A DNA stretch of 64,000 nucleotides from Reyranella sp. (GTDB lineage: Bacteria > Pseudomonadota > Alphaproteobacteria > Reyranellales > Reyranellaceae). The notes beneath the pieces were generated by a model that saw nothing but the letters and a program-made list of their open reading frames with translations, did not search any database and had not been told where the DNA came from. The stretch is taken from positions 81,302-145,301 of the forward strand of contig JAIEOV010000008.1 of assembly GCA_019750135.1 (NCBI GenBank). Reading direction: 5' to 3'. Below, piece after piece: positions 8,816 to 18,955 of the stretch; position 1 is the first letter of the stretch; the number at the start of each line of letters is the position of its first letter. The position numbers and the translations under genes are program-made.

Positions 8816-8946
8816 CCTGCGCGGAAGCCGCGCAGGCAAAACCACCTCCCTGAGGAGCCGTGCGAAGCACGGCGTCCCGAAGGGTGGGCAACAGCACGAC
8901 TGAGGCCCACCCTTCGGGACGCGGCCCTATGGGCCGCTCCTCAGGG
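8816..8946. repeat. Intergenic element predicted to fold as a branched junction
   Basis: A 9-base-pair hairpin (CCTGCGCGG/CCGCGCAGG, 8816-8836) is followed by a 99-base symmetric element. The outer stem is 11 bp (8848-8858 with 8936-8946). Inside are a left hairpin CGTGC-gaa-GCACG (8859-8871), a central 17-bp stem (8873-8889 with 8905-8921) and a right hairpin GGCCC-tat-GGGCC (8923-8935). It lies between the cyclase and pckA and contains no gene. Confidence 0.75.
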
Positions 8947-9009
8947 CGAGGTTTGCTCCTTGCGCCGCGGTCCCGATCGCCGCCTGCTCAAGGCGAGGTC
9001 GGCTGCTCT

Positions 9010-10617
<1,608 letters not shown>

Positions 10618-10797
10618 GGCGTTTCTCCTGTTCAAAGTCTTGATCAGCGAAATCTAGGACAACTCTAACTGGTCGGCCCTATGCGCTACTGGGACCAATT
10701 TGGGGTGGCAAGAGGGCCCGCACGCCTGCGACAGTTTAGTGTCGAGGAATATGTGGATCAGATTTTGCAACCGCGAACAAGATGCCGCGGCGCGGAA

Positions 10798-11514
10798 TCA
10801 AACCGCCCTCGCCCTACCAACCAACGAAACCAACACCTTCCGAGCCTCGGAAGCCGCAGCCAGCGGTACGTCGAACGCCAGCCGAGCGACCTGCCCGCTC
10901 TGCCGCAGGTCGATCCCCTCGGCATCGATGCCGGTCATCTTCCAGTCACTGCCGGCCAGGCCCAGGAGCTTGCCGGCATAGAGCTGCACCGCGTCGGCAT
11001 GGTCGTCGTTCATGTGGCTGACAATGCCCGCTTCGGCATCGGCCAGGCCGTCGGCGGCCACGGCGTTCAGCTCGGCAGCGGAGAGCCATCGAATCTTGCC
11101 GAAGCCCGCCACCAGGTGAGCGCGCGCGACGGCCACCCGGTAGAAGTGGAAATCCTTGAAGCCCGCATACATTTCGGCGTCGGGGTGACGCGCCAGGAAA
11201 CGTCGGGCAAGACGCGCATCGTCGCTCCGCGCCGCGCGACCGACCAGCGTCACCCGCGGCCCGGTAAGGGGCTGGTCGAGGCCCTGGGTGCCGTCGAACA
11301 ACAGCGATACGCGGTCGTCGGCGGCAATGGCCTTGGTATGTTCGGCCAGGTCGCTCAGCAGCAGGATCGGCGACAGGTCATGGTCGACCGCGGCCAGCAC
11401 CAGGGAGGCGTACGGCCAGGACCCGCCCTCGGCGGACAGGGCGGTCGCCAGGGAGGCGCGGTCGAGGCCGCGCACCAGGTCGCGGACGCCGCGGGAGATG
11501 TCCTCAGATTGCAT
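10798..11514 (-). CDS. HugZ-like heme-utilization / pyridoxamine-oxidase-fold protein
   Basis: This 238-residue protein has a split-barrel flavin/heme-binding domain ([58 protein letters not shown]) followed by a DUF2470-type C-terminus with the [15 protein letters not shown] histidine motif. That layout matches HugZ proteins, which bind or degrade heme in the cytosol. A true heme oxygenase role is inference. ATG 11514 is the most plausible start; the frame continues upstream with non-conserved sequence. It sits between pckA and the divergent chvI, where related genomes usually have pckA and chvI side by side. The 180-base gap to pckA holds no gene. Confidence 0.8.
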   Translation of the reverse strand: MQSEDISRGVRDLVRGLDRASLATALSAEGGSWPYASLVLAAVDHDLSPILLLSDLAEHTKAIAADDRVSLLFDGTQGLDQPLTGPRVTLVGRAARSDDARLARRFLARHPDAEMYAGFKDFHFYRVAVARAHLVAGFGKIRWLSAAELNAVAADGLADAEAGIVSHMNDDHADAVQLYAGKLLGLAGSDWKMTGIDAEGIDLRQSGQVARLAFDVPLAAASEARKVLVSLVGRARAV

Positions 11515-11635
11515 GATTTTTAGGGTTGGGAGCCAAAAGCGCCTTAATTCACTCACATCGATGGCAGATTGGGGCGGCGGCGGCAACGGCCCGGTCTGTG
11601 GTACCATTGCCCGCCCCGACAGGAGAAGCAACGCC

Positions 11636-12331
11636 GTGCGCAAAAACATCGCCCTGGTTGACGACGACCGCAACATCCTCACCTCCGTGTCGATGCTGCT
11701 CGAAGCCGAAGGGTTTCAGATCAAGACCTATAACGACGGCGCCTCGGCGCTGGAGGGGCTGAACCAGTCTCCGCCCGACCTCGGCATCTTCGACATCAAG
11801 ATGCCGCGCATGGACGGCATGGAGCTGCTGAACCGCATCCGCAAGACCCAGCAGTTCCCGGTGATCTTCCTCACGTCGAAGGACGAGGAGATCGACGAGG
11901 TGCTGGGCCTGCGCATGGGCGCCGACGATTTCATCCGCAAGCCGTTCTCCCAGCGCCTGCTGCTGGAGCGCATCCGCGCCGTGCTGCGCCGCGCCGACGC
12001 CGGCGGCGCCAAGGGCGAGGCCGCGGCCGAGCGCATCGTGCGCGGCGAGCTGGTGCTCGATCCCTCGCGCCATCAGTGCACCTGGAAGGGCAAGGAGGTG
12101 CACCTCACCGTCACGGAGTTCCTGCTGTTGAAGTCGCTCGCCGAGCGGCCCGGTCACGTGAAGAACCGCGACCAGCTGATGGATGCGGCCTACGGCGAGA
12201 CGATCTACGTCGACGACCGCACGATCGACAGCCACATCAAGCGCGTGCGCCGCAAGTTCCGCGAGGTCGACGGCGAGTTCGAGCAGATCGAAACGCTTTA
12301 TGGCATCGGATACCGATACCGCGACGCCTGA
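11636..12331 (+). CDS. chvI: Response regulator ChvI (OmpR family)
   Basis: This 231-residue two-domain regulator has an N-terminal receiver with the acidic pair DDD (residues 9-11), phospho-acceptor Asp53 in [11 protein letters not shown], Thr in FLTSKDEE and Lys in IRKPF. The winged-helix DNA-binding domain includes [25 protein letters not shown] and [16 protein letters not shown]. With ChvG it forms the acid/envelope-stress system that controls succinoglycan, virulence or symbiosis genes in Rhizobiales. GTG 11636 follows an AGGAG site; the upstream open frame overlaps the divergent HugZ gene. The 3' end overlaps chvG by 32 bases. Confidence 0.95.
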   Translation: MRKNIALVDDDRNILTSVSMLLEAEGFQIKTYNDGASALEGLNQSPPDLGIFDIKMPRMDGMELLNRIRKTQQFPVIFLTSKDEEIDEVLGLRMGADDFIRKPFSQRLLLERIRAVLRRADAGGAKGEAAAERIVRGELVLDPSRHQCTWKGKEVHLTVTEFLLLKSLAERPGHVKNRDQLMDAAYGETIYVDDRTIDSHIKRVRRKFREVDGEFEQIETLYGIGYRYRDA

Positions 12332-14066
12332 GCCCGGACGACGGTTCGGACTTCAGGGTCTGCGGGCGCGAATCGCCGCGGTGCTGGGGCACCGCGACGA
12401 GCTGCCGCCGCGCGCCGCCACCGCGAGCGAGACGCCGTCGCTGCTGCGCCGCCGGCGCAGCGCCACGCGGCGCTATTCGCCGCTCACCCGCCGCATCCTA
12501 CTGCTGAACATCATCCCGGTGGCGCTGCTGACCTTGGGCGCCGTCTATCTCAGCGACTACGAAGAGGAACTGATCGACGCCGAGCTCGCCTCGCTCGCCG
12601 TGCAGGGCGAGATGGTGGCGGCGGGCATCGGCGAGGTCGCCGTCGCCGGCGGCGAGACCACGGTCAACCGCCTCGACGCCGACGCCGCCCGCCAGCTCCT
12701 CACACGGCTGGTACGGCCGACCGGCGTGCGCGCCCGCCTGTTCAGCGAGACCGGCGAGCTCCTGGGCGATTCCGCCGTCCTGAGCGACGCCAGCCGCATC
12801 CATGTCATGCCGCTGCCGCCGCCGCAGGCCCTGCCCGTGGTCGAGCCGCACTGGGGCGAGAAGATCGGCGACTGGGTCGCGCGCCAGCTGTCGCGCGTCG
12901 ACCGCTTCCCCGAGTATGTCGAGCGCGCCGTGCCCACGGTGCGCGACTTCCCCGAGGCGGCGAGCGCCTTGCGCGGCTTCAACGCGTCGGCGGTGCGCGT
13001 CTCGCCCGACGGCATGCTGGTCCTGAGCGCCGCCGTGCCGGTGCAGCGCTACAAGCAGGTTCTGGGCGCGCTGATGCTGACGCGGGACAATCGCGCCATC
13101 GCCGCGTCGCTGCGCGAGGTGCGCTACGACATGATGGTGATCGCGGCGGCGGCGCTCGGCATCACCGTGCTGCTGTCGCTCTACCTTGCCGGCACCATCA
13201 CCCAGCCGATCGTGCGGCTGGCCCGCGCCGCCGACGACGTGCGGCTGGCGCGCGAAAGCCGGCCGGAGATCCCCGACCTCGGCAAGCGCGGCGACGAGAT
13301 CGGCGACCTGAACGATGCGCTGCGCTCGATGACCGACGCGCTATGGCAGCGCATCGGCACCATCGAGAGCTTCGCCGCGGACGTGGCGCACGAGCTCAAG
13401 AACCCGCTGACCTCGTTGCGTTCGGCGATCGAGGTGGCGGCGCGGCCCAATCTCGATCCGGAGCGGCGCGAGAAGCTGATGGGCATCGTGCTCGACGACA
13501 TCAACCGGCTGAACCGGCTGATCACCGACATCTCGGAAGCCTCGCGGCTCGACGCCGAGCTGATGCGCGGCGAGGTCAAGCAGGTCGACCTCAACGCGCT
13601 GCTGGGCGACATGATCAACCATTACGCCGCCACGGCGGTGCAGAAGGGCGGCGTCGAGGTCGAGTACCGGCTGGCGACCAATCCGCCGTTCCTGGCGCAT
13701 GGCCATGACGGCCGCTACGGCCAGGTGTTCCGCAACGTCATCGACAATGCGATCTCCTTCAGCCCGTCGGGCTCGAAGATCGTGGTCGAGCTCGGCCGTG
13801 CGCCACGCGGCGGGCCGTTCATCGTCACCATCGACGACCAGGGGCCGGGCATTCCCGAGGACAACCTCGAATCGATCTTCGAGCGCTTCTATTCCGAGCG
13901 GCCGACCGAGCATTTCGGCCAGCATTCGGGCCTCGGCCTCTCGATCTGCCGCCAGATCATGGAGACCTATGGCGGCGCGATCTCGGCCTCCAACCGCCGT
14001 GCGCCGGACGGCCGCATCCTCGGCGCGCGGTTCACCGTGCGGGTGCCCGCCGGCGACCGCAAGTGA
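12300..14066 (+). CDS. chvG: Sensor histidine kinase ChvG (ExoS)
   Basis: This 588-residue inner-membrane kinase has an Arg-rich cytoplasmic N-terminus, TM1 at about 66-84, a periplasmic domain (85-278), TM2 at about 279-299 and HAMP. The DHp helix carries phospho-acceptor His364 ([16 protein letters not shown]), and the ATPase domain has N box [11 protein letters not shown]1 [11 protein letters not shown] and G2 HSGLGLSI. In relatives the periplasmic domain is bound by the repressor ExoR, which is not in this window. ATG 12300 overlaps the chvI end by 32 bases, typical of coupled translation. The partner is ChvI. Confidence 0.95.
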   Translation: MASDTDTATPEPGRRFGLQGLRARIAAVLGHRDELPPRAATASETPSLLRRRRSATRRYSPLTRRILLLNIIPVALLTLGAVYLSDYEEELIDAELASLAVQGEMVAAGIGEVAVAGGETTVNRLDADAARQLLTRLVRPTGVRARLFSETGELLGDSAVLSDASRIHVMPLPPPQALPVVEPHWGEKIGDWVARQLSRVDRFPEYVERAVPTVRDFPEAASALRGFNASAVRVSPDGMLVLSAAVPVQRYKQVLGALMLTRDNRAIAASLREVRYDMMVIAAAALGITVLLSLYLAGTITQPIVRLARAADDVRLARESRPEIPDLGKRGDEIGDLNDALRSMTDALWQRIGTIESFAADVAHELKNPLTSLRSAIEVAARPNLDPERREKLMGIVLDDINRLNRLITDISEASRLDAELMRGEVKQVDLNALLGDMINHYAATAVQKGGVEVEYRLATNPPFLAHGHDGRYGQVFRNVIDNAISFSPSGSKIVVELGRAPRGGPFIVTIDDQGPGIPEDNLESIFERFYSERPTEHFGQHSGLGLSICRQIMETYGGAISASNRRAPDGRILGARFTVRVPAGDRK

Positions 14067-14073
14067 TCGTCCT

Positions 14074-14146
14074 CCGGACCGCGCGCTTCCAGCGCGCTCA
14101 TGATCATGAGCGAGATCATGAGCGAGCCGGAGGCTCGCGGGTCCGG
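14074..14146. repeat. Paired GGA-loop hairpins between chvG and hprK
   Basis: An outer 7-bp stem CCGGACC (14074-14080) with GGTCCGG (14140-14146) encloses two hairpins: GCGCGCT-tcc-AGCGCGC (14081-14097) and GCGAGCC-gga-GGCTCGC (14122-14138). Copies of TCATGA/ATCATGAG lie between them. It could tune read-through from chvG into hprK. The same design occurs near 4143 and 48210. Confidence 0.75.
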
Positions 14147-14152
14147 AAGACC

Positions 14153-14593
14153 ATGACACGCGTCCACGCGACGTGCGTGGCGTTGCGCCAGGGCAGAACA
14201 TGGCGGGCCGTGCTGCTGCGCGGGCCGTCGGGCGCCGGCAAGTCCGATCTCGCGCTGCGCCTGATCGAGACCGGCTGGCGCCTGGTGGCCGACGACCAGA
14301 CCGAGCTCAGCCGCGAGGGCAAGCAGTTGTTCGCCACCGTACCGGCGCGCATAGCCGGCATGATCGAAGCGCGCGGGCTCGGCATCGTGAAGGTCGCCCG
14401 TGATCAATTGGTGAGACGCGCGCCGGTCGCCCTGCTGGTCGATCTCGCTCATCCCGAGCGAATCGAGCGATTGCCCGAGCCTGCGAGCGAGACTCTCCTG
14501 GGAATCGAGCTGCCGCTGGTTTCACTGGCGCCGTTCGAAGCGTCCGCCTCTGCAAAGTTGCGCCTTGCCTTGACGCAAATCGCCAACGCATGA
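14153..14593 (+). CDS. hprK: HPr kinase/phosphorylase, short alphaproteobacterial form
   Basis: This 146-residue protein carries only the catalytic domain of HprK, which phosphorylates HPr on serine and links the regulatory PTS to metabolism. The P-loop is GPSGAGKS (residues 24-31), followed by WRLVADDQTEL and a region equivalent to the HprK signature (GIELPLVSLAPFEASASAKL). It lacks the N-terminal domain of the roughly 310-residue Gram-positive enzyme, which is normal in Alphaproteobacteria. ATG 14153 begins just after the hairpin pair. It belongs to the chvI-chvG-hprK-rapZ-EIIA-HPr series. Confidence 0.93.
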   Translation: MTRVHATCVALRQGRTWRAVLLRGPSGAGKSDLALRLIETGWRLVADDQTELSREGKQLFATVPARIAGMIEARGLGIVKVARDQLVRRAPVALLVDLAHPERIERLPEPASETLLGIELPLVSLAPFEASASAKLRLALTQIANA

Positions 14594-14609
14594 TCGGCAA
14601 ACTTCAGCC

Positions 14610-15551
14610 ATGCCCGACAGCCCGGCGACCTCGATCACCATCGACCAGCGCGACGCGCGACGCCCATTCGTCCTGGTGACGGGGCTGAGCGGCGCCGGCC
14701 GCGGCACCGCGCTCGCCGCCCTCGAGGACATGGGCTACGTCGCCGTCGACAACGTACCGTTGCCGCTGCTCGGCGACCTGATGCGCTCGACCGCCGGCAG
14801 CCCCGGCGAGATGGCTGCCCCCCTTGCCTTCGGCGTCGACACCCGCACCTACGGCTTCGAGCCGCAGGACCTGGTGCGGCGCGTCCACGAGCTTCGCCTG
14901 CGGTCCGACATCGCCGTGCGCCTGCTGTTCCTCGACTGCGACAGCGAGACGCTGCAGCGGCGCTACACCGAATCGCGGCGGCCGCATCCGCTGGCGCCCG
15001 ACCGGCCGGTCAAGGACGGCATCGGCGAGGAGCGCAAGCAGCTCGGCTGGGTGCGCGATTCGGCCGACGTCGTGGTCGACACCTCGGCATTGTCGCCGCA
15101 CCAGTTCAAGCAGCTCCTGGTCGGCCACTTCGCCTTGGGCCGCAGCCTCGGCACGCGGCTCTCGGTGATGTCGTTCTCCTATCGCCGGGGCCTGCCGCGC
15201 GAAGCCGACCTGGTGTTCGACGTGCGTTTCCTGAAGAACCCGCATTACGAGCCGGCACTGAAGCCGTTGACCGGACGCAACCAGGCGGTCGCCGCCTTCG
15301 TCGCCAGCGACCCCGGCTACCGGCCGTTCATCGATTCGCTCAAGGGCTTGGTCGGGCCGCTGCTGCCCCGTTTCGACGCCGAGGGCAAGAGCTATTTGAC
15401 CATCGCCATCGGTTGTACAGGCGGCCGGCACCGGTCGGTGGCGGTCGCCGAGGAGCTGGCAGGGTGGTTGCGCGGCGCGGGCCGCTCGGTCACTCTCTCG
15501 CACCGGGACGCCGAGCAAGCCGGGGAGGCTGGGGCTGGCGGTGCAGGGTAG
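14610..15551 (+). CDS. rapZ: RNase adapter protein RapZ / nucleotide-binding protein
   Basis: This 313-residue protein of the RapZ (YvcJ) family binds nucleotides and, in Escherichia coli, targets the small RNA GlmZ to RNase E. The Walker A region reads GLSGAGRGT (residues 25-33), with Arg31 where Lys is usual. Walker-B-like LLFLDCD and the C-terminal IGCTGGRHRSVAVAEELA domain are intact. GlmZ is not expected outside enterobacteria, so the role here may be sensing of amino-sugar or PTS state. It lies 16 bases after hprK and 9 bases before the EIIA gene. Confidence 0.92.
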   Translation: MPDSPATSITIDQRDARRPFVLVTGLSGAGRGTALAALEDMGYVAVDNVPLPLLGDLMRSTAGSPGEMAAPLAFGVDTRTYGFEPQDLVRRVHELRLRSDIAVRLLFLDCDSETLQRRYTESRRPHPLAPDRPVKDGIGEERKQLGWVRDSADVVVDTSALSPHQFKQLLVGHFALGRSLGTRLSVMSFSYRRGLPREADLVFDVRFLKNPHYEPALKPLTGRNQAVAAFVASDPGYRPFIDSLKGLVGPLLPRFDAEGKSYLTIAIGCTGGRHRSVAVAEELAGWLRGAGRSVTLSHRDAEQAGEAGAGGAG

Positions 15552-15560
15552 AGCATACGA

Positions 15561-15965
15561 ATGATTGGCATCGTACTGGTGACCCACGGCAATCTGGCGC
15601 GTGAATTCATCGCCGCCATGGAACATGTCGTCGGTCCGCAGCAGAGCGTCGCGGCAGTCTGCATCGGCGCCGACGACGACATGGAAAAGCGGCGCGCCGA
15701 GATTCTGGAGAGCGCCAAGTCCTGCGACACAGGCGATGGCGTGATCGTGCTGACCGACATGTTCGGCGGCACACCTTCGAACCTCGCCATCTCGATCATG
15801 GAGCAGGCGCACATAGAGGTTCTGGCCGGCGTCAACCTGCCGATGCTGGTGAAGCTCGCCTCGGTGCGCACCCGGCCGATCGCGGAGGCTGTGCGCATGG
15901 CCCAGGAGGCCGGCCGCAAGTACATCACGGTCGCCTCGCGCATCCTGGCCAAGGAAGCTTCGTGA
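15561..15965 (+). CDS. PTS EIIA component, mannose family (regulatory PTS)
   Basis: This 134-residue cytosolic EIIA-Man domain has phospho-accepting His9 in VLVTHG, the LTDMFGGTPSNLA loop and ANA-like terminal helices. No EIIB/C/D sugar-transport subunits are nearby, so it most likely receives phosphate from HPr as a signalling end point rather than for sugar uptake. It is often annotated manX or ptsM in rhizobia. Its TGA overlaps the GTG start of the HPr gene. Confidence 0.93.
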   Translation: MIGIVLVTHGNLAREFIAAMEHVVGPQQSVAAVCIGADDDMEKRRAEILESAKSCDTGDGVIVLTDMFGGTPSNLAISIMEQAHIEVLAGVNLPMLVKLASVRTRPIAEAVRMAQEAGRKYITVASRILAKEAS

Positions 15966-16276
15966 CGGATGATGCTTCGCCCGACGGGGCCGCTGACGCC
16001 AGCATCGGAGCGCTCCGGCGCACTCTCCCCATCGCCAACAAGCGCGGCCTGCACGCGCGCGCCGCCGCCAAGTTCGTGCGCACCGCTGGCCAGTTCGACG
16101 CCCTGGTGCGCGTCTCCTTCAAGGGCCAGGAAGTCTCCGGCCTCTCCATCATGGGCCTGATGATGCTGGCCGCCGGCATCGGCAGCGAGATCGAGGTCGC
16201 CTGCTCCGGGAAGCAGGCGACGGACGCGATGGCGGCGATCTCGGCCCTGGTCGAAGGCAAGTTCGGCGAGGAGTAG
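15962..16276 (+). CDS. ptsH: Phosphocarrier protein HPr
   Basis: This 104-residue protein has an HPr domain with catalytic His31 in NKRGLHARAAAKFV and the regulatory serine in GLSIMGLMML (Ser62), the expected target of HprK. An N-terminal extension of about 20 residues precedes the domain. It starts at GTG 15962, overlapping the EIIA stop (GTGA). EI (ptsP/ptsI) is not in the window. In related alphaproteobacteria ahcY follows directly; here about 5 kb of other genes intervene. Confidence 0.95.
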   Translation: MTDDASPDGAADASIGALRRTLPIANKRGLHARAAAKFVRTAGQFDALVRVSFKGQEVSGLSIMGLMMLAAGIGSEIEVACSGKQATDAMAAISALVEGKFGEE

Positions 16277-16283
16277 CGCCGCG

Positions 16284-17096
16284 TCAGTCGTGCAGCGGGC
16301 CGCCGGTGCCAAGGCCGACCCGCTGGGCCTCGGTGTCGTAGATCGTCGTCACCGCGATGTTCGCGAGATTCACGTCGGGCCCGAACTCGGCGAACAGGAT
16401 CTTCTTCATCTCCTCGATGTCGCAGCTCTTCACGCCGGCGATCCATGGGCCGGGCAGCTCGATCATCACGCGGTCGGCCGGCAGAAGGCGCTTGATCACC
16501 TCGAGGCTGTCGCGGCGCACGCGGCCGTTCTCGACCAGCTCGGCCGCCTCGACCAGGACGAGCTGCGAGCCTGCCTCCAGGCAGAGCTCGGCCTGCTCGA
16601 CCAGCAGCGCGGGGTTGCTCATCGTCTCCTTCGAGCCGACCTCGCCGAACACGTTCAGGCCGGCGGCGACGGCGCCCTCGATCTGGCTGCGGCGCTGCTC
16701 GGGGGTGAGCGGCACCGTATTGTCGGAGATCTCGATGGTCTTGAAGCCCAGCGCCAACGACTCGGCGTAGAATTTCGGCAGGGCCGCCTCGCCCAGCTTG
16801 GCGAAGACGTATTCGTGGAACTGGCCGCCGAGGAACGGCTGCACACCGAACTCCTCGTACATCCTGAGCTTGGCGACGAGCTCGGCCCGCGGATAGAGCC
16901 GCGCCGTGCCGGTCTTGATCTTGATCAGGTCGATGTAAGGTGCCGCGATTTCGAGCACGCTGCGGGCGTAGGCCAGAGGCAGGCCGTCGTCGATCACCAT
17001 CGAGAGGCCGGTGCGGCGCGGCTTGGCCGTGCTGCGCCGCGAATCGATCGGCATGAAGCCGAAGGGAATGTCGGTGGACATGGCTGCAACACTCAT
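16284..17096 (-). CDS. ComA-like phosphosulfolactate synthase family protein
   Basis: This 270-residue TIM-barrel protein resembles (2R)-phospho-3-sulfolactate synthase, which adds sulfite to phosphoenolpyruvate. Family blocks visible are KPRRTGLSMVIDDGLPL, APYIDLIKIKTGTARLYP, GVQPFLGGQFHEY, IEISDNTVPLTPEQR, FGEVGSKE, LVLVEAAELVENG and FGPDVNLANI. In archaea ComA works in coenzyme M synthesis; bacteria with this fold but no CoM genes probably use it for sulfonate or another organic acid. ATG 17096 overlaps the stop of the binding-protein gene (ATGA), so they are one operon. The exact reaction is unknown. Confidence 0.8.
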   Translation of the reverse strand: MSVAAMSTDIPFGFMPIDSRRSTAKPRRTGLSMVIDDGLPLAYARSVLEIAAPYIDLIKIKTGTARLYPRAELVAKLRMYEEFGVQPFLGGQFHEYVFAKLGEAALPKFYAESLALGFKTIEISDNTVPLTPEQRRSQIEGAVAAGLNVFGEVGSKETMSNPALLVEQAELCLEAGSQLVLVEAAELVENGRVRRDSLEVIKRLLPADRVMIELPGPWIAGVKSCDIEEMKKILFAEFGPDVNLANIAVTTIYDTEAQRVGLGTGGPLHD

Positions 17097-18070
17097 TCGG
17101 GCGTGAGGCCGGAGAACTTGTACATTTCCTCGAAGCGCCGACGCTCGGCGGCGAGGAATTCCTTGAAGGCGGCCGTCGAGTCGCCCACCGGATCGCAGCC
17201 GATCTCGTTGAGCCGCGTGCGCACCTCGGGCTCCTTCAGCACGGCGGCGAAGTCGGCCTGCAGGCGCTGCACGATCGCGGACGGCGTCTTCGCCGGCACC
17301 ATGATGCCGACCCAGTGCGTGACCGCGTAGCCCGTCATGCCCGACGTCTCGGCGACTGTCGGCACGTCGGCCGCCCAGCCGACGCGCTCGGGCGAGGTCA
17401 CGGCGACCGCGGCGAGCTTGCCCGACTTGATGAACGGCAGGACCGGCGCCATGCCGACGATGGCGAGCGGTATGTGGCCCGCGACCACGTCGTTGGTCGC
17501 CGGGCCCGCGCCCTTGTACGGAACGTGGACCAGCTTGATGCCGGCCAGATGCGACAGCCAGGCGCCGCCGAGATGCTGCGAGCTGCCCTCGCCCGGCGTG
17601 CCGTAGGCGAGGCCGTCGGGGCTGCGCTTGGCCGCCGCGATGAGGTCGGCCATCGAGCGGATGCCGGTGGCGGGATTGGCCACGATCACGACCGGCGTGG
17701 TGTCGGCCAGCGTCACCGGCGCGAGATCGGTGAAGGGATTGTACTTCATCGACTTGTAGAGGCTAGGCGCGATCACCGTCTCGGCCGGCGAGGCGAGCAG
17801 GATGGTGTTGCCGTCGAGCTTGGCGTTGGCGACCAGGTCGGCGCCGATCATGCCGTTGGCGCCGGGCCGGTTCTCCACGATCACCGACTGGCCGAGCTTC
17901 TCGGCGAGCCGCGGCGCCAGGATGCGCGCCACGGCGTCGTGGCCGCCGCCCGGCGCGAACGGCACGACCAGCGTGACCACTCCCTTGGCAGGCTGCTGTG
18001 CCGCCGCACCGACGCCCGCCGCCAGCGTTCCGGCCGACAACAGGACGGCCGATCTCCTCGTCAAACGCAT
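17093..18070 (-). CDS. Tripartite tricarboxylate transporter substrate-binding protein (Bug/TctC family)
   Basis: This 325-residue periplasmic protein has a signal peptide (MRLTRRSAVLLSAGTLAAG) and the Bug-family fold: VTLVVPFAPGGGHDAVARILAP, ENRPGANGMIGADLVA, YKSMKYNPFTDLAPV, HVPYKGAGPATNDVVAGHI and DVPTVAETSG. These proteins capture carboxylates or similar small acids. No TctA/TctB membrane subunits lie nearby, so it is an orphan binding protein, as is common in this family. ATG 18070 follows a GGGAG site. It lies between the GntR gene (22 bases upstream) and the ComA-like gene. Confidence 0.92.
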   Translation of the reverse strand: MRLTRRSAVLLSAGTLAAGVGAAAQQPAKGVVTLVVPFAPGGGHDAVARILAPRLAEKLGQSVIVENRPGANGMIGADLVANAKLDGNTILLASPAETVIAPSLYKSMKYNPFTDLAPVTLADTTPVVIVANPATGIRSMADLIAAAKRSPDGLAYGTPGEGSSQHLGGAWLSHLAGIKLVHVPYKGAGPATNDVVAGHIPLAIVGMAPVLPFIKSGKLAAVAVTSPERVGWAADVPTVAETSGMTGYAVTHWVGIMVPAKTPSAIVQRLQADFAAVLKEPEVRTRLNEIGCDPVGDSTAAFKEFLAAERRRFEEMYKFSGLTPE

Positions 18071-18092
18071 GCCCAACTCCCTCTGTCCCCAA

Positions 18093-18884
18093 TCAGGCGG
18101 CCACCGCCCGCAACTCCCCCGGTGCGTCGCCCTCGGCCGAGAAGGTGAACTCGTAGGTCGAAGGATCGATCGCGTGGCGATTGTGTTCGCGCGCGCGTCC
18201 CTGCGCATCGAAGCGCGTGCGCGTCAGCACCAGGATGGCGGCGCGCGCGGTGAGGCCGAGGCGCTGCGCCACGGTGGTTCCGGCGAGCTCCGCGCCGATC
18301 GTGTGGGTCGACGAGGCGATGGGATGGCGCAGCAGCACGCTGTGCACGGCGGCCGTCGACATGCCCTCGATGTCGGCCCGCGACAGGCCCGCAGCGTCGG
18401 GCGTGAGCCAGCTCGTGCCGAGCATCACCGGCCGGCCGGCCGACAGGTAGAGGCGGTCGAACCTCACAGCCCTGTCGCCCGGCTCGAGCGCGAACAGCGC
18501 GGCCACCCGCGCCGGTGGGACGGCGGGCTCGAAGGCCAGCAGCCGGACCTCGGGCCGCGTCGCCTTGGCCAGCACCGTGTCGAAGAAGCCCTGCCGCGAC
18601 AGGATGTCGTGCTGCACGACGGCGGACGAGACGAAGCTGCCCTTACCGTGGCTGCGCGTGATCAGGCCGCGCGCCACGAGGTCGTCCATGGCGAGCCGCA
18701 GCGTGACGCGGCTGACGCCCAGCCGCTCGACGAGCATCGACTCGGCCGGCAGGCGGTCGCCGGCGCCGAGCCGCCCCGAGACGATGAGCTGCTCCAGCCA
18801 GCGCACGATCTGGGTCTGCATCGGCACCGGGCTGTTGCGCTCAGGCTTGATCCACGGCAGCGCCCGCGGGGTCTGCGATCGCAT
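18093..18884 (-). CDS. GntR-family transcriptional regulator, HutC/UTRA subfamily
   Basis: This 263-residue repressor-type protein has an N-terminal winged helix (GDRLPAESMLVERLGVSRVTLRLAMDDLVARGLITRSHGKGSFVS) and a C-terminal UTRA ligand-binding domain (ending RTRFDAQGRAREHNRHAIDPSTYEF). An AGGAG site precedes ATG 18884. It heads the minus-strand operon with the Bug binding protein and ComA-like gene and is divergent from the DUF3604 gene across a 71-base gap containing an inverted repeat. It probably controls both directions in response to the module's substrate. Confidence 0.9.
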   Translation of the reverse strand: MRSQTPRALPWIKPERNSPVPMQTQIVRWLEQLIVSGRLGAGDRLPAESMLVERLGVSRVTLRLAMDDLVARGLITRSHGKGSFVSSAVVQHDILSRQGFFDTVLAKATRPEVRLLAFEPAVPPARVAALFALEPGDRAVRFDRLYLSAGRPVMLGTSWLTPDAAGLSRADIEGMSTAAVHSVLLRHPIASSTHTIGAELAGTTVAQRLGLTARAAILVLTRTRFDAQGRAREHNRHAIDPSTYEFTFSAEGDAPGELRAVAA

Positions 18885-18893
18885 CGAATCTCC

Positions 18894-18926
18894 TTGACCC
18901 TATAGTAAGACGACTTAATACGTCTT
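18894..18926 (+). promoter_or_regulatory. Sigma-70-like promoter overlapped by inverted repeat (probable GntR operator)
   Basis: On the plus strand TTGACC (18894-18899), 16 bases and TAATAC (18916-18921) form a good promoter for the DUF3604 gene. An inverted repeat AAGACG-N8-CGTCTT (18907-18926) covers the spacer and -10. On the minus strand TACTAT (18907-18902) could serve the GntR gene, so one site could repress both. Operator assignment is inference. Confidence 0.55.
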
Positions 18927-18955
18927 GTCATCATCCATCGTCGCCGGGAGCGCAC

